64,000 nt of DNA from assembly GCF_048548695.1 (NCBI RefSeq), contig NZ_JBLYIF010000003.1; one strand, 5' to 3'. Shown here piece after piece: positions 25,473 to 35,964 of this stretch. This DNA comes from Neptuniibacter sp048548695 (GTDB lineage Bacteria; Pseudomonadota; Gammaproteobacteria; Pseudomonadales; Balneatricaceae). The position numbers were made by a program, and so were the translations under genes. The stretch's first letter is position 1. Each line of letters starts with the position of its first letter. The notes under the pieces are model-generated. The model was given only the letters and a program-made list of their open reading frames with translations, was not told the origin of the DNA and did no database searches.

Positions 25473-26084
25473 ATGGCAAGGCGTAATGATCATTCCAGAG
25501 AAGAGTTGCAATCTATGGCGTTGACGGCCGCCGAGCGGCTGCTCGATGAACAGGGTGCGGCGGCACTGAGTGCTCGTAAGGTCGCAGCTGAAATAGGCTA
25601 TTCGGCGGGGGCGTTGTATCTGGTCTTCACTAATCGCGATGACCTGTGTTGGCAACTGAACGCCCGCACGTTGGAAAAGCTTCTGCTGGCGTTGCGAGAG
25701 GTCAGTTGCCGTCAGCCAATTCAGTGCCTGCAACAATACGCTGAGACCTATCTGGCATTTGCGTCGCGCTGGAGTAACCGCTGGTCACTGTTGTTTGAGC
25801 ATCGCTCCCCGGATGGCACAGAGGCACCGGTCTGGCTGAGTGAAAAGATTGAACTGTTATTCCGGTGTTTAGAACAGCCACTGTCAGGTTTGTTTCCTCA
25901 TGCCAGAAGTGCTGAAATTGGTCTGATGGCGCGCACGCTATGGAGTGGTGTGCATGGAGTGACCATCCTTCAGCTACGGGATAAGTTGTTTATCAGTCAG
26001 GACGCCAGTGCTGAGAAGATGCTGGATGGATTAATAACGGCTTATGTCGCCGGTATCCAGCACAACAGGGAGGTAGCAGTATGA
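25473..26084 (+). CDS. TetR-family transcriptional regulator
   Basis: About 203 residues from ATG 25473 (MARRNDHSREEL); an upstream in-frame start at 25452 lies inside the candidate operator and is less likely. The N-terminal helix-turn-helix reads LSARKVAAEIGYSAGALYLVFTNRDDLCW, a standard TetR recognition segment. The C-terminal ligand domain (about 80-195) is helical with many Trp and Leu. Its stop overlaps the start of the lysophospholipid acyltransferase fusion (ATGA), so the two are one operon. It probably senses a lipid or fatty-acyl signal and represses the operon; that is inference from context. Confidence 0.9.
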   Translation: MARRNDHSREELQSMALTAAERLLDEQGAAALSARKVAAEIGYSAGALYLVFTNRDDLCWQLNARTLEKLLLALREVSCRQPIQCLQQYAETYLAFASRWSNRWSLLFEHRSPDGTEAPVWLSEKIELLFRCLEQPLSGLFPHARSAEIGLMARTLWSGVHGVTILQLRDKLFISQDASAEKMLDGLITAYVAGIQHNREVAV

Positions 26085-29000
26085 AATCTTTGCTTCGGTT
26101 TGCCGGTTTTTTGCCGTTTATTCTGATGGCGTTTATCAACGCTTTTGTGGATTCAGGCCACAAGATTATTATCCAGAATACCCTCTTTAAAGCCTATGAT
26201 GGCGAATTGCAGATACTGTTGACGGCCATTGTAAATGGGCTGATCCTGCTGCCGTTTATTCTATTGTTCACACCCTGTGGTTTCGTCGCTGATAAATATC
26301 CAAAAAATCGGGTGATGCGCCGGGCAGCGGTTGCTGCTGTCTGTATCTGTCTGCTGATTACATTCTGTTACTACCAGGGCTGGTTTATCGCTGCGTTTGG
26401 CCTGACGTTTATTATTGCGGTGCAGAGTGCGTTCTACTCTCCGGCCAAGTATGGCTATATCAAAGAATTACTCGGCGTTGATAACCTAAGTGAAGGTAAT
26501 GGCTGGGTTCAGGCAGCCAGTATGGTGGCAATTCTGTCCGGTATCGTGGTGTTTTCACTGATGTTTGAGCTGCGCCTTGACGGTGCTGAACAGATGACTC
26601 CGGAGCAGAGTCTGCAGCGGGTAGCGCCGCTTGGTTGGGTGCTGGTGGCGGGTTCTCTGCTTGAACTGATCCTTGCCTGGCGCCTGCCCCAGACGCAGGA
26701 GCTGAATCAGGAAGCTCGCTTTGACTGGTCTGCTTACCGCGGGGGTCTGACCCTGACCCGTAACCTGGGGCTGATTTTTTCCCATCGCCCGATCTGGCTG
26801 TCAATTATCGGTTTATCGTTGTTCTGGTCTATCTCTCAAGTGATGTTGGCGGTGTTTCCGGCGTTTGCTGAAGATCATCTGGATCAGCACAATACCTTCG
26901 TTATTCAGGGGGTTATGGCACTGGCTGGTATTGGCATCATGCTGGGTTCGATGTTGGCTGGTCGCTGGTCAAGGCATCACATTAATCTGGGTTTAATTCC
27001 CCTGGGGGCGGCCGGGGTCGCATTGGGCCTGATTGTGCTGCCTCAACTTAACAGTATGCCGCTACTAGGGCTGGCGTTTTTTGCTATCGGTCTATGTGGG
27101 GCATTGCTGAATGTACCGTTGAATGCGCTGATTCAGTTTCATGCTGATGAAAACCAGACCGGCCGGATCCTGGCGGGCAATAACTTTATTCAGAATATCG
27201 CTATGTTCAGCTTCCTGGTGCTGACGGTTGCCTTTGCCTATTGGGGCATTGATAGCCTGTGGTTGCTTGGCATGTTGGCGATGATTGCCGTGGCGGGTAC
27301 GGCATTGGCACTGAAAACGGTGCCTGAGGCGTTCTTGCGCCTATTGGTGATGTCGCTGCTGAAACGCAAATATCGCCTGCAGGTATTAGGTTTTGAGCAC
27401 CTGCCGGAAGATGGCAAGGGTACGCTGTTATTGGGTAATCATGTCAGTTGGTTAGATTGGGCGATGCTGCAGATGGCTTCCCCCCGACATGTCCACTTTG
27501 TGATGGATAAAGAGATCTACAATCGCTGGTATTTACGCTGGTTTATGCAGTGGTACGGCGTGATACCGATATCAGGCAGTCAGAGTAGAACCGCCTTAGA
27601 GCGGGTCAAGGAACTGCTCAATCAGGGTAAAGTGGTGTGTCTGTTTCCCGAGGGGGCTATCAGTTATACCGGGCAGGTGGCGGAGTTTAAGCGGGGCTTT
27701 GAGAAAGCTTGTCTGGATGCTGCTGGCGTGATCGTGCCATTTTATCTGCGCGGATTGTGGGGTAGTCGTTTCTCACGTTCCAGCGAACGCCTGAAAACAT
27801 TGCGTGCCAGTGGCTTGAAGCGGGATGTTATCGTTGCCTTTGGTGAGCCTATGCCAATCACCAGCAGCGCAGCTGAGGTCAAAAAGCAGGTGCTCGAGCT
27901 GTCGATTCATGCCTGGGAGGAGCATACCCGCAGTCTGGAACCCCTGGCACAGGCTTTTGTACGGACGGCTAAAGCCGCCCCAACTGAATGGGCAGTCACC
28001 GATGCGAAAGGGCAACCGCTTTCTCACCGCCGTTTGCTGACAGCCTGTGCGCTGTTTTCCCGCCGGATCAAACAAACCCCTGGTCAGAATCTGGGATTGT
28101 TAATGCCGACCTCCAGTGCCGGGCTAATCGCCAATATGGCAGGTTTGATGGCAGGGCGTACCCTGGTAAATGTGAATTTTACCGCTTCAGCTGAGGCGCA
28201 AGTGATAGCGCTGCAGCAGGCAGATGTGCAAACGTTGATTACCGCCAGACAGTTTGTCAGCAAGCTGGCCGCTCGGGGTATTGATGTAGAGCCGCTATTT
28301 GCTGGCCGCACAGTGTTGTTTATGGAAGATATTAAAGCCGCAATTGGCCGGGCTGAAACCCTGACTACATTGGCGCTGGTAACGCTTATGCCTACCCGAG
28401 TACTCTCGGCCTGGTTATGTCAGCGCGTGGGCCTGGAAGACCCGGCTGCGATTCTGTTTTCTTCCGGCAGTGAAGGTGCGCCCAAAGGTGTGATGCTGAG
28501 TCATCGTAATATGATTGGTAACCTGAAACAGACCGCTGATGTACTCAATGTGCGAGACGAAGAGCGCATCATGGCTACCCTGCCGTTGTTCCATGCTTTT
28601 GGCCTGACGGTCACCTGCATGTTGCCGCTGATTGAAGGTATTCCTGTGATCTGCCACCCGGACCCGACGGATGCGCTGAATATTGGGCGTGGTGTTGCCC
28701 GGTACCGTGCCACGCTGATGTGTGCTACTTCGACTTTCCTGCGTTTATATACCCGCAACCGCAAACTGCATCCGTTGATGCTGGAATCGCTGCGAGCGGT
28801 GGTGGCCGGTGCCGAGAAACTTGATTCGCAGGTGCGTGAGGCATTTGAAGCCCGATTCCATGTGCCGATTCTGGAAGGGTACGGCTGTACCGAAACTACG
28901 CCGGTGGCCGGGGTGAACCTGCCGGATTATCTGGTACCGGAAACGCTGACGGTGCAGTCTGCCAGCAGACAGGGGACGGTTGGGCTGGCATTGCCTGGTT

Positions 29001-29539
29001 CTACCTTTCGGGTGGTTGAGCCTGAAACGCTGGAAGAGCTGCCTGCCGGAGAAGATGGTCTGATTTTGATCGGCGGCACCCAGATAATGCTGGGATATCT
29101 TAACGATGCGGAAAAAACCGCTGAAGTCGTCATCGAGCACGCGGGTCTGCGCTGGTATAAAACCGGTGATAAAGGGCACCTGGATGACGATGGCTACCTG
29201 ACTATCGTTGATCGGTATAGTCGGTTTGCTAAGTTGGGTGGGGAGATGGTTAGCCTGGGCGCGGTGGAGCGTAAAGTGCGGGAGATTCTGCAGCAGCCTG
29301 AGCTGCCGCTCATTGCCGTCAACCTGCCGGATGAACGTAAAGGTGAGCAGGTCATTCTGTTAGTCCAGAATGACCTGCAGATGAGCTCGGAACAATTGAG
29401 ACATACGCTGGTAGCGGCAGGAATGGCACCTTTGATGTTGCCGGCTGAGATTATTACCACGGATCAGGTGCCTTATTTAGGTAGTGGTAAACCTGATTTT
29501 GGTGATGCGAAAAAACAGGTGCTGGCAGCACTTAAATAA
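26081..29539 (+). CDS. aas: LplT-PlsC-acyl-ACP synthetase fusion (lysophospholipid salvage)
   Basis: A 1152-residue membrane protein joining three activities. Residues 1-420 are an MFS transporter of LplT type (twelve predicted membrane segments; motif ADKYPKNRVMRR) that flips lysophospholipids inward. Residues about 430-640 are a PlsC acyltransferase with H454 and D459 in NHVSWLDW and the FPEGAISYTG motif. Residues about 660-1152 are an AMP-forming acyl-ACP synthetase with the P-loop SSGSEGAPKGVMLSH near 793 and GYGCTETTPV. In E. coli lplT and aas are separate adjacent genes; fused forms are known in other proteobacteria. It remakes phosphatidylethanolamine from its lyso form. GGGAGG precedes the start, which overlaps the TetR stop. 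Confidence 0.95.
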   Translation: MKSLLRFAGFLPFILMAFINAFVDSGHKIIIQNTLFKAYDGELQILLTAIVNGLILLPFILLFTPCGFVADKYPKNRVMRRAAVAAVCICLLITFCYYQGWFIAAFGLTFIIAVQSAFYSPAKYGYIKELLGVDNLSEGNGWVQAASMVAILSGIVVFSLMFELRLDGAEQMTPEQSLQRVAPLGWVLVAGSLLELILAWRLPQTQELNQEARFDWSAYRGGLTLTRNLGLIFSHRPIWLSIIGLSLFWSISQVMLAVFPAFAEDHLDQHNTFVIQGVMALAGIGIMLGSMLAGRWSRHHINLGLIPLGAAGVALGLIVLPQLNSMPLLGLAFFAIGLCGALLNVPLNALIQFHADENQTGRILAGNNFIQNIAMFSFLVLTVAFAYWGIDSLWLLGMLAMIAVAGTALALKTVPEAFLRLLVMSLLKRKYRLQVLGFEHLPEDGKGTLLLGNHVSWLDWAMLQMASPRHVHFVMDKEIYNRWYLRWFMQWYGVIPISGSQSRTALERVKELLNQGKVVCLFPEGAISYTGQVAEFKRGFEKACLDAAGVIVPFYLRGLWGSRFSRSSERLKTLRASGLKRDVIVAFGEPMPITSSAAEVKKQVLELSIHAWEEHTRSLEPLAQAFVRTAKAAPTEWAVTDAKGQPLSHRRLLTACALFSRRIKQTPGQNLGLLMPTSSAGLIANMAGLMAGRTLVNVNFTASAEAQVIALQQADVQTLITARQFVSKLAARGIDVEPLFAGRTVLFMEDIKAAIGRAETLTTLALVTLMPTRVLSAWLCQRVGLEDPAAILFSSGSEGAPKGVMLSHRNMIGNLKQTADVLNVRDEERIMATLPLFHAFGLTVTCMLPLIEGIPVICHPDPTDALNIGRGVARYRATLMCATSTFLRLYTRNRKLHPLMLESLRAVVAGAEKLDSQVREAFEARFHVPILEGYGCTETTPVAGVNLPDYLVPETLTVQSASRQGTVGLALPGSTFRVVEPETLEELPAGEDGLILIGGTQIMLGYLNDAEKTAEVVIEHAGLRWYKTGDKGHLDDDGYLTIVDRYSRFAKLGGEMVSLGAVERKVREILQQPELPLIAVNLPDERKGEQVILLVQNDLQMSSEQLRHTLVAAGMAPLMLPAEIITTDQVPYLGSGKPDFGDAKKQVLAALK

Positions 29540-29541
29540 CC

Positions 29542-29554
29542 CAAACATTGTTTG
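29542..29554. promoter_or_regulatory. Third palindrome related to the TetR sites
   Basis: CAAACATTGTTTG is a perfect 5+3+5 palindrome two bases after the fusion-gene stop codon, followed directly by AACGCTG. Both pieces recur in the two sites at 25411-25458. It may be a distal operator; chance cannot be excluded. Confidence 0.35.
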
Positions 29555-29602
29555 AACGCTGGGTGTAGTACTGCGTTTATCGCTTGGTTATGATGGTCAA
29601 TG

Positions 29603-29626
29603 AAACCGGATCGGATAACCCGGTTT
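29603..29626 (+). terminator. Hairpin after the lysophospholipid salvage gene
   Basis: AAACCGG pairs with CCGGTTT over a 10-base loop, followed by GTCTTACAT. The T-run is poor, so it is only a possible terminator or mRNA-stabilising hairpin. Confidence 0.35.
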
Positions 29627-29789
29627 GTCTTACATAATCGAACAGGTGTATGAAGAAAAAGCCCGGAAATGTGGGGTTTTGGCGCAAGGTTGTTGTGTAA
29701 ACTTGATACAACACAATCTTTTATCACGGTATTTCGCTGATACTTTGTCTGGCTAGATTGAGACGAGTATTTCAGAAAGGCATGTTTGA

Positions 29790-32081
29790 ATGAGCCAGCA
29801 AAAACAACAAAAAAACCTAGGCAGGCAGGAATTCTTTAGTAAAGAAGTGAATGTGGCCTCCAAGGTGGCATTTTATTATTTCATTTTCGCCGTGACCTGG
29901 ATTGTATTATCCGATGCCGTCGTTGAGCATCTGGTGGTAGATTTGGGTTGGTTAAGCTTTATCCAAACCATTAAAGGTTTGATGTTTGTATTGTTATCAG
30001 CCTTGCTGATTTTCTTTCTGGTTAACCGTTATGCTCATCAGCTACGGCAATCAGAGCTGCAGTTACGCACCCTCTTTAATACATTACCCGATCTGGTCTG
30101 GTTGAAAGATGGCCGGGGTATTTATCTGAGTTGTAACAGCAAATTCGAGCGTTTTTTTGGCGCGCCTGAACATGAAATTATCGGTAAAACCGATTACGAT
30201 TTTGTTGATACTGCGTTAGCCGACTTCTTTCGCGAGCATGATCTTAAAGCGATGCATGCGGGCAAAGCCTCTGTTAATGAAGAGGAGCTGGTCTACGCCG
30301 ATGATGGCCATGTCGAGCTGGTAGAGACCATTAAAACTCCCGTGGTGGATGCTAAGGGTAACCTGATTGGTGTGTTAGGGGTGGGCCGGGATATTACCCA
30401 ACGTAAAGCCAATGAGCAGGAAGTGAAACTGCTAAAAGTTGCGCTGGAGCAAAGCCCGGTATCCATCATGATGATGGATCATGATTGCCGTATCAGCTTT
30501 GTAAATACCGCCTATGAACGAATCAGTGGTTATTCGGCCAGCGAAATGCTGGGTGAAGTGCCGGCGTTTATGCTGGGAGAAGACGGTACAACTATGCCTG
30601 AAATCACCTCGGCGCTTGCAGGCGGGCAATCCTGGTCTGGTGAACTTAGCAGTCGCAAGCGTGATGGCAATATCATCTGGGAGTATGTGTCTGTTTCGCC
30701 GGTACTGGATGAAGCGGCAAACTTGACGCATTATCTGGCGGTTAAAGAAGACATTACCTTGCGCAAGCAGCAGGAAGATCGGCTCTGGTTCCATGCCCAT
30801 TATGATGAGTTGACCGGGCTGCCAAACCGTATGTTGGTACTGGATCGCCTGCAACAGATGATCAGGGATGCCGAGCGCAACCAAGAGCAGGTCGCGGTGC
30901 TGTTTCTTGATCTTGATGATTTTAAAAAGATTAATGACACCATGGGGCATGATATTGGTGATAAAGCATTACGTGAGGCGGCGCGGCGCCTGCGCAGTGC
31001 TGTGCGGGCCGGTGATACTGTAGGCCGCTTGGGCGGGGATGAGTTTATTGTATTGGCCGGTCGCTTAAACAGTGAAGATAGTGTACCCGTGATAGCGTCA
31101 CATATTCTTGCCAATTTTCAGGAAACGTTCAGTCTGGATGAACGGGCTATCAGCCTTACGGGCAGCCTGGGGGTTGCCATGTATCCACAAGATGGTGAAA
31201 ACCCTACTGAACTGCTGAAAAGTGCCGATGCGGCGATGTATGTTGCCAAGGATCAGGGGCGTGACCGGTTTGCTTTCTTTGAGCACAGTATGAATCGGAA
31301 AATCTCTCGGCGCTTGATGATAGAAGAGCACCTTACCGGGGCGATTGAGCGGCAGGAGATGTATCTTTGTTACCAGCCGCAGGTTGAACTTAACACTGGA
31401 TGTATTATTGGAGTCGAAGCACTGTTGCGTTGGGAGTCACCCGTACTGGGCAATGTCCGCCCAGATGAGTTTATTTCGGTGGCAGAACAGACTGGACAGA
31501 TCGTGTCTATTGGCCGCTTTGTCCTGCAACAGGCACTGACAGCCGTCTCTGACTGGCCTGTGGATCTGCAAAATTTCAAATTGGCAGTTAACCTTTCGCC
31601 CAGACAACTGCGCGATGAATCATTGTTGGCCTTTATCCAGGATGCATTGCAGCTTGCCAGAATACCGGCGACCTCACTGGAGTTGGAAATTACCGAAGGC
31701 GTGCTAATGTCTGCCGATAAATCGTCCAGAGAGTTACTAGGTGAATTACGTCACCAGGGCATCAGCCTGGCACTGGATGATTTTGGTGTGGGTTATTCAT
31801 CGCTGAATTATCTGCGCAATTATCCGTTTGATCTGGTGAAAATTGATCGTAGTTTTGTTCAGGACATGACTGAAGATAGCGGTGACAGAGCCTTGGTCAA
31901 AGCTGCAGTGTCTATGTCCCACGAGCTGGGCATTAAAGTGCTGGCTGAAGGTGTGGAAACTACCGAGCAGCGTGGGCTATTGGAACAGATCAACTGTGAT
32001 TATGTGCAGGGTTTCCTGTTCAGTCGGCCAGTGCGGTCAGCCGAGTTGGAGGAGATGCTGCGTCAGGCGGTTACGCTCTGA
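29790..32081 (+). CDS. Membrane PAS-PAS-GGDEF-EAL protein
   Basis: A 763-residue protein. Two membrane segments lie at about 27-48 and 55-75, with only a few residues between them, so sensing is probably cytoplasmic or within the membrane. PAS 1 (about 90-210) and PAS 2 (215-335) follow. The GGDEF domain has the intact motif at 415-419 and an RxxD inhibitory site (RAGD) just before it. The EAL domain (about 510-755) includes VEALLRWESP, LEITEGVLM, DDFGVGYSSLNYL and the catalytic-Lys region LVKIDRSF. It can in principle both make and degrade c-di-GMP. It is the first of three consecutive signalling genes on this strand; the gap to the next gene is 124 bases. Confidence 0.93.
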   Translation: MSQQKQQKNLGRQEFFSKEVNVASKVAFYYFIFAVTWIVLSDAVVEHLVVDLGWLSFIQTIKGLMFVLLSALLIFFLVNRYAHQLRQSELQLRTLFNTLPDLVWLKDGRGIYLSCNSKFERFFGAPEHEIIGKTDYDFVDTALADFFREHDLKAMHAGKASVNEEELVYADDGHVELVETIKTPVVDAKGNLIGVLGVGRDITQRKANEQEVKLLKVALEQSPVSIMMMDHDCRISFVNTAYERISGYSASEMLGEVPAFMLGEDGTTMPEITSALAGGQSWSGELSSRKRDGNIIWEYVSVSPVLDEAANLTHYLAVKEDITLRKQQEDRLWFHAHYDELTGLPNRMLVLDRLQQMIRDAERNQEQVAVLFLDLDDFKKINDTMGHDIGDKALREAARRLRSAVRAGDTVGRLGGDEFIVLAGRLNSEDSVPVIASHILANFQETFSLDERAISLTGSLGVAMYPQDGENPTELLKSADAAMYVAKDQGRDRFAFFEHSMNRKISRRLMIEEHLTGAIERQEMYLCYQPQVELNTGCIIGVEALLRWESPVLGNVRPDEFISVAEQTGQIVSIGRFVLQQALTAVSDWPVDLQNFKLAVNLSPRQLRDESLLAFIQDALQLARIPATSLELEITEGVLMSADKSSRELLGELRHQGISLALDDFGVGYSSLNYLRNYPFDLVKIDRSFVQDMTEDSGDRALVKAAVSMSHELGIKVLAEGVETTEQRGLLEQINCDYVQGFLFSRPVRSAELEEMLRQAVTL

Positions 32082-32205
32082 GTTAGCACTGGCCAATGGT
32101 GGCTGAAATACCGAATAATCCATATTTTTTAAGGGGTTATTAAAGCGTAGCATCATCAGAAATGAATAGTTAGACTGTTTCGATCAGCATTCCTTAGGAT
32201 GGGTT

Positions 32206-35200
32206 ATGCACAGGCAGCAGCGTTTAAATCTGGGTTTGGTCTCCTCAGCAGTCGTATTGATGCTTATTGCAGCAGTACTGTGGGGGTATTTTGCTTACCG
32301 TAATTACTCGGAATTTGATCAACAGTGGCATATCAATGATGTGCGCATGCAGCAGACCCATGAGGCCTATGCTGACTATGTTGAGTTAATCGGCTACGGC
32401 AACTTGATCCATAACTTCAAGAATTTGGTGTTGCGTCAGGACCGAAAATACTTAGATCACCTCGACAAGCTTGCGCCACAGATCAGAGCCAAGCAGGAAG
32501 AATTAAATAACCTGCTGGAAACCCACGCCGAACGTACCGCGCTAAAAACCCTGTTCTCCACCGTTGAGTTGTACCTGAGCAACTATCGCTTGATTCAGAC
32601 CCTGATTGATGAGGGTCTGACCACAGCGGAGCTGGATGCTCGGGTCAAAATTGATGATCGCCCAGCTATGGCTGCCAAGGCAGAATTGTCGCGGTTGCTG
32701 AACTTGCGCCATCAACGGGTACGCCAGGCATCGGAAAATGAGTTGCAAACCATTAAGCAACAACTGGTATTCGGGGTATTGATCCTGATCCCGATTGTGC
32801 TGGTCAGTATCCTGTTTGTGGTGGCGTTGATTCGTTTACAGAGTAACAACATCAGGTTGCAGATGGCCCAGAAAGAGACCGACACGCTACTGCAAACCAC
32901 TCCCGATTCGGTATTGGCGGTTAATGCTGATGGCACCATCATCAAGGCGAATAAAACCGCACTGGACTTCTTCGGCCACGGCGATGCAATGGTTGGCATG
33001 TCGGTCGAGCAGTTGATTCCAGAACGTTACCGACACAGCCATGTGGCGCTGCGTGATTCATTTTTCACGGATCCAGGCCGCCGTTCTATGGCACCCGAGC
33101 GGCGTGTTATGGCTGAACTGGCGGATGGTTCTGAACGTGAAGTGGCTATTGAACTGGGTTATGCCGATGTTGAGATCGGTGCTTTCAGTGTCCTGAGTAT
33201 TCGGGATGTCACCGAACAGAAAAAAATCACCCATGCCTTGCAGCAATCACAGCAGCGTATGGCGCTGGCTGCCAAATCCATGGGCTTTGGGGTTTGGGAT
33301 TGGGATGTCGCTTCAGGTGAATTGATCTGGGATGACGCCATGCTGAAGCTTTACGGCATGACTGCTGATAATTTTCATGGCGACTATGACGATTGGGCTG
33401 AGCACCTGCACCCGGATGATCGAGCCAGAGCCGAGCTGCAGCTGGCAAAAGCGGTTGAGGAAAGCGATAGCTGGAACACAGAGTTCCGTATCGTGCGCCA
33501 GGATGGCCAGGTGCGGCATATGGAGGCCGCTGCGCTGTGTGTGCGGGACCAGGCTGGCCAGATTACCCGCATGATTGGTCTGAATAACGACATTACCCAA
33601 CGTAAAAGGAATGAAAGCGAACTGCTTAAAGCCAAAGAGGCGGCAGAACTGGCTGCTCAGGCCAAGAGCCAGTTCCTGGCCAATATGAGCCATGAGATCC
33701 GCACCCCGATGAATGCGGTGTTGGGTATGCTGACGCTCATGCAAGACACGCAGTTAGATACCCGTCAGCAACATTGCCTGCAGTCTGCCCATACTGCGGC
33801 CAAGTCGTTGCTGGATATTCTGAATGACATCCTCGACTTTTCGAAGCTTGAAGCGGGCAAAATGACGTTGCATAACGTGCCGTTTGAGCTTGATGAAGTG
33901 ATCCATGATACTGCGGATCTGTTCAATGTCGTGGCGGCGGTGAAAAGTCTGGACCTGCAGCTGGATGTTAAACCGGACGTGTACTGTCAATTGCAGGGTG
34001 ACTCGATGCGTATCGGCCAGGTATTGAATAACCTGGTCAGCAACGCGATCAAGTTTACCTCTAAGGGCTCGGTCAGAATCTGTATCTCCAGAGTTGCTTC
34101 AGACAACCGCCAATGTCGACTGCGTTTTGCGGTGCAGGATAGCGGTATTGGCCTGATGCAAGAACAGATAGAGAAGATTACTCAACCGTTTACTCAGGCG
34201 GATATGTCGACGACTCGGGTCTACGGTGGAACCGGCCTGGGCCTGAGTATTGTTAATGGCATTTTGGGCCTGATGCGGTCGCAGTTGGAGATCACCAGTG
34301 AACTGGATGTCGGCTCCGAATTTGCCTTTGAGGTAGATCTGCAATTGCAACCCGAGGCGCAACAGTATTCGGATCGGGTGATTGAGTACCAAACGGTACT
34401 GCTGAGCAGCAGTGATACTCATACCCGTGAGATGATCGGCCAGTATTTCACTGCCTGGCATAAGCGCCTGCGTACTTTTGATAATCTTATGGCCGCTAAG
34501 GAAGCAGCCAAGCAGGATACTCTGGCCGATTGCGAACTGCTCATTGCCGATCTGAGTCAGGCGGGTGCAGTGGCCGAACTGACCGAGATATGTCAGTTTT
34601 GGCAAGATAACGCGCAACCGGATTTTGTCTCTAATTTGGTGCTGTTGCTGGATGATGCGGAGTTCAGGGTACCGACTTCGATTCTGCAGCAGTTTACCCC
34701 TGTCGTCTTGCATAAGCCGCTGACCCCATCACGCCTGTTCGATGCTATTAGTAATAAACGTTCGGCTCACTTGCGCAAAGTCGGTGAAAACTCGCTGGAT
34801 AGAGCCGTGGCGTTAAGCCGTCCAATCAAAGGCAGTCGTGTCCTGGTGGCGGAAGATGTGCTGACTAATCAGCTGATTGCGGTGGATTTCCTTGAGAAAC
34901 TGGGCATGAAACCGGTAGTGGTGGATAACGGTGCTGAAGCGGTGGAACGTGTCAAACAGGAGCGATTCGATGCCGTGCTGATGGATTTCCATATGCCAGT
35001 GATGAACGGTTTGGAAGCCAGTCTATCCATCCGTCAGCTTGAGGATGGTTACGACCTGCCGATTATCGCGATGACCGCGGCTGCGTTTGAGCAGGATGTG
35101 AACAAAGCCATAGAAGCCGGTATGAATGCCCATATAGCCAAGCCGGTTGATATTTTGGAGCTGGCCGAAAAGCTGCTGCAGAATATTCCAACCAAAACCA

Positions 35201-35847
35201 CAGCAACAAAATATGCAACGTCACCAGCAACAGTATCTCAGGAGGGTCTGGGATTGTCGGCAGAGCAGTTACCCCGCGGTATGCAGTTGGATGAACTGCC
35301 GGAACACTTCCTGTTAAGGCCTCAGTTATTCTTGGATTGCTTGAATGCCTTTGTGATTGAATTTTCTGGCTGGGAAGCTGAAGTGATGACTGCTGTTGAA
35401 ACAAGAGACTGGGCGAAGGTGTCGCAACTGGCGCACAAACTTAAGGGCGCAGCGTCGAATGCTGCTGCATTTGAGTTGGCCGCCGTTGCCAAATCACTGC
35501 AGCAGCAGGCGGATTCTGGTTCGGAGCCGGCACCGGAAACAACCTGCCGTATACTGCAGCGTTTTCTTGATGATATTGCCGCAGTCACCTTACCGGGTGG
35601 CGGGTCTGATGTTCCGCTCCAGCAGATGAGTGAGGCTGAGCTGCAGCAGGCAATAGATGAGATTCGTGATAGCCTGCAAAAACAACGATATTTGCCAGTA
35701 GATCAACTCAAATCGACCTTGCAACAGGTCGCTGCTCGTCATGATCCGGTTGTGTTAACCAAGTTCTTTCATGCCGTAGAGCAGTTCGACTTTGCTAAGG
35801 CGCGGGAATGTTTTGAACAATTGCTAGCAGGAGAAAATTCCGGATAG
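32206..35847 (+). CDS. Hybrid sensor histidine kinase with two REC domains and Hpt
   Basis: A 1213-residue membrane kinase. Membrane segments are at about 10-30 and 185-208, enclosing a helical sensor of about 150 residues. PAS 1 (about 225-345), PAS 2 (345-465) and HisKA with His496 in NMSHEIRTPMNAVLGM follow, then HATPase (VLNNLVSNAIKFT, GTGLGLSIV). REC 1 keeps Asp782 but lacks the acidic pair (LLSSSDTH), so it looks degenerate. REC 2 is complete with Asp927 (LMDFHMPVMNG) and Lys in AKPVD. The Hpt domain at about 1030-1125 has His1077 in AHKLKGAASN. The layout is a His-Asp-His phosphorelay of BarA/TorS type that needs a final receiver; the next gene begins with one. Confidence 0.93.
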   Translation: MHRQQRLNLGLVSSAVVLMLIAAVLWGYFAYRNYSEFDQQWHINDVRMQQTHEAYADYVELIGYGNLIHNFKNLVLRQDRKYLDHLDKLAPQIRAKQEELNNLLETHAERTALKTLFSTVELYLSNYRLIQTLIDEGLTTAELDARVKIDDRPAMAAKAELSRLLNLRHQRVRQASENELQTIKQQLVFGVLILIPIVLVSILFVVALIRLQSNNIRLQMAQKETDTLLQTTPDSVLAVNADGTIIKANKTALDFFGHGDAMVGMSVEQLIPERYRHSHVALRDSFFTDPGRRSMAPERRVMAELADGSEREVAIELGYADVEIGAFSVLSIRDVTEQKKITHALQQSQQRMALAAKSMGFGVWDWDVASGELIWDDAMLKLYGMTADNFHGDYDDWAEHLHPDDRARAELQLAKAVEESDSWNTEFRIVRQDGQVRHMEAAALCVRDQAGQITRMIGLNNDITQRKRNESELLKAKEAAELAAQAKSQFLANMSHEIRTPMNAVLGMLTLMQDTQLDTRQQHCLQSAHTAAKSLLDILNDILDFSKLEAGKMTLHNVPFELDEVIHDTADLFNVVAAVKSLDLQLDVKPDVYCQLQGDSMRIGQVLNNLVSNAIKFTSKGSVRICISRVASDNRQCRLRFAVQDSGIGLMQEQIEKITQPFTQADMSTTRVYGGTGLGLSIVNGILGLMRSQLEITSELDVGSEFAFEVDLQLQPEAQQYSDRVIEYQTVLLSSSDTHTREMIGQYFTAWHKRLRTFDNLMAAKEAAKQDTLADCELLIADLSQAGAVAELTEICQFWQDNAQPDFVSNLVLLLDDAEFRVPTSILQQFTPVVLHKPLTPSRLFDAISNKRSAHLRKVGENSLDRAVALSRPIKGSRVLVAEDVLTNQLIAVDFLEKLGMKPVVVDNGAEAVERVKQERFDAVLMDFHMPVMNGLEASLSIRQLEDGYDLPIIAMTAAAFEQDVNKAIEAGMNAHIAKPVDILELAEKLLQNIPTKTTATKYATSPATVSQEGLGLSAEQLPRGMQLDELPEHFLLRPQLFLDCLNAFVIEFSGWEAEVMTAVETRDWAKVSQLAHKLKGAASNAAAFELAAVAKSLQQQADSGSEPAPETTCRILQRFLDDIAAVTLPGGGSDVPLQQMSEAELQQAIDEIRDSLQKQRYLPVDQLKSTLQQVAARHDPVVLTKFFHAVEQFDFAKARECFEQLLAGENSG

Positions 35848-35964
35848 CGTAACAGGAGAATTCCTCGTTCCAGAAATACAGTGTTTTTATGATATGAAAC
35901 AACGTCATGTAATGCTGTTGTCTATACTGCGGGTTAGTCTGCTTACAGGATGTGACCCACGAGC

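Noticed and set aside
29680..29700. Possible sigma-54 promoter (TTGGCGC...TTGTTG) before the first GGDEF-EAL gene
   Set aside because: The GG and GC spacing does not fit the -24/-12 consensus.
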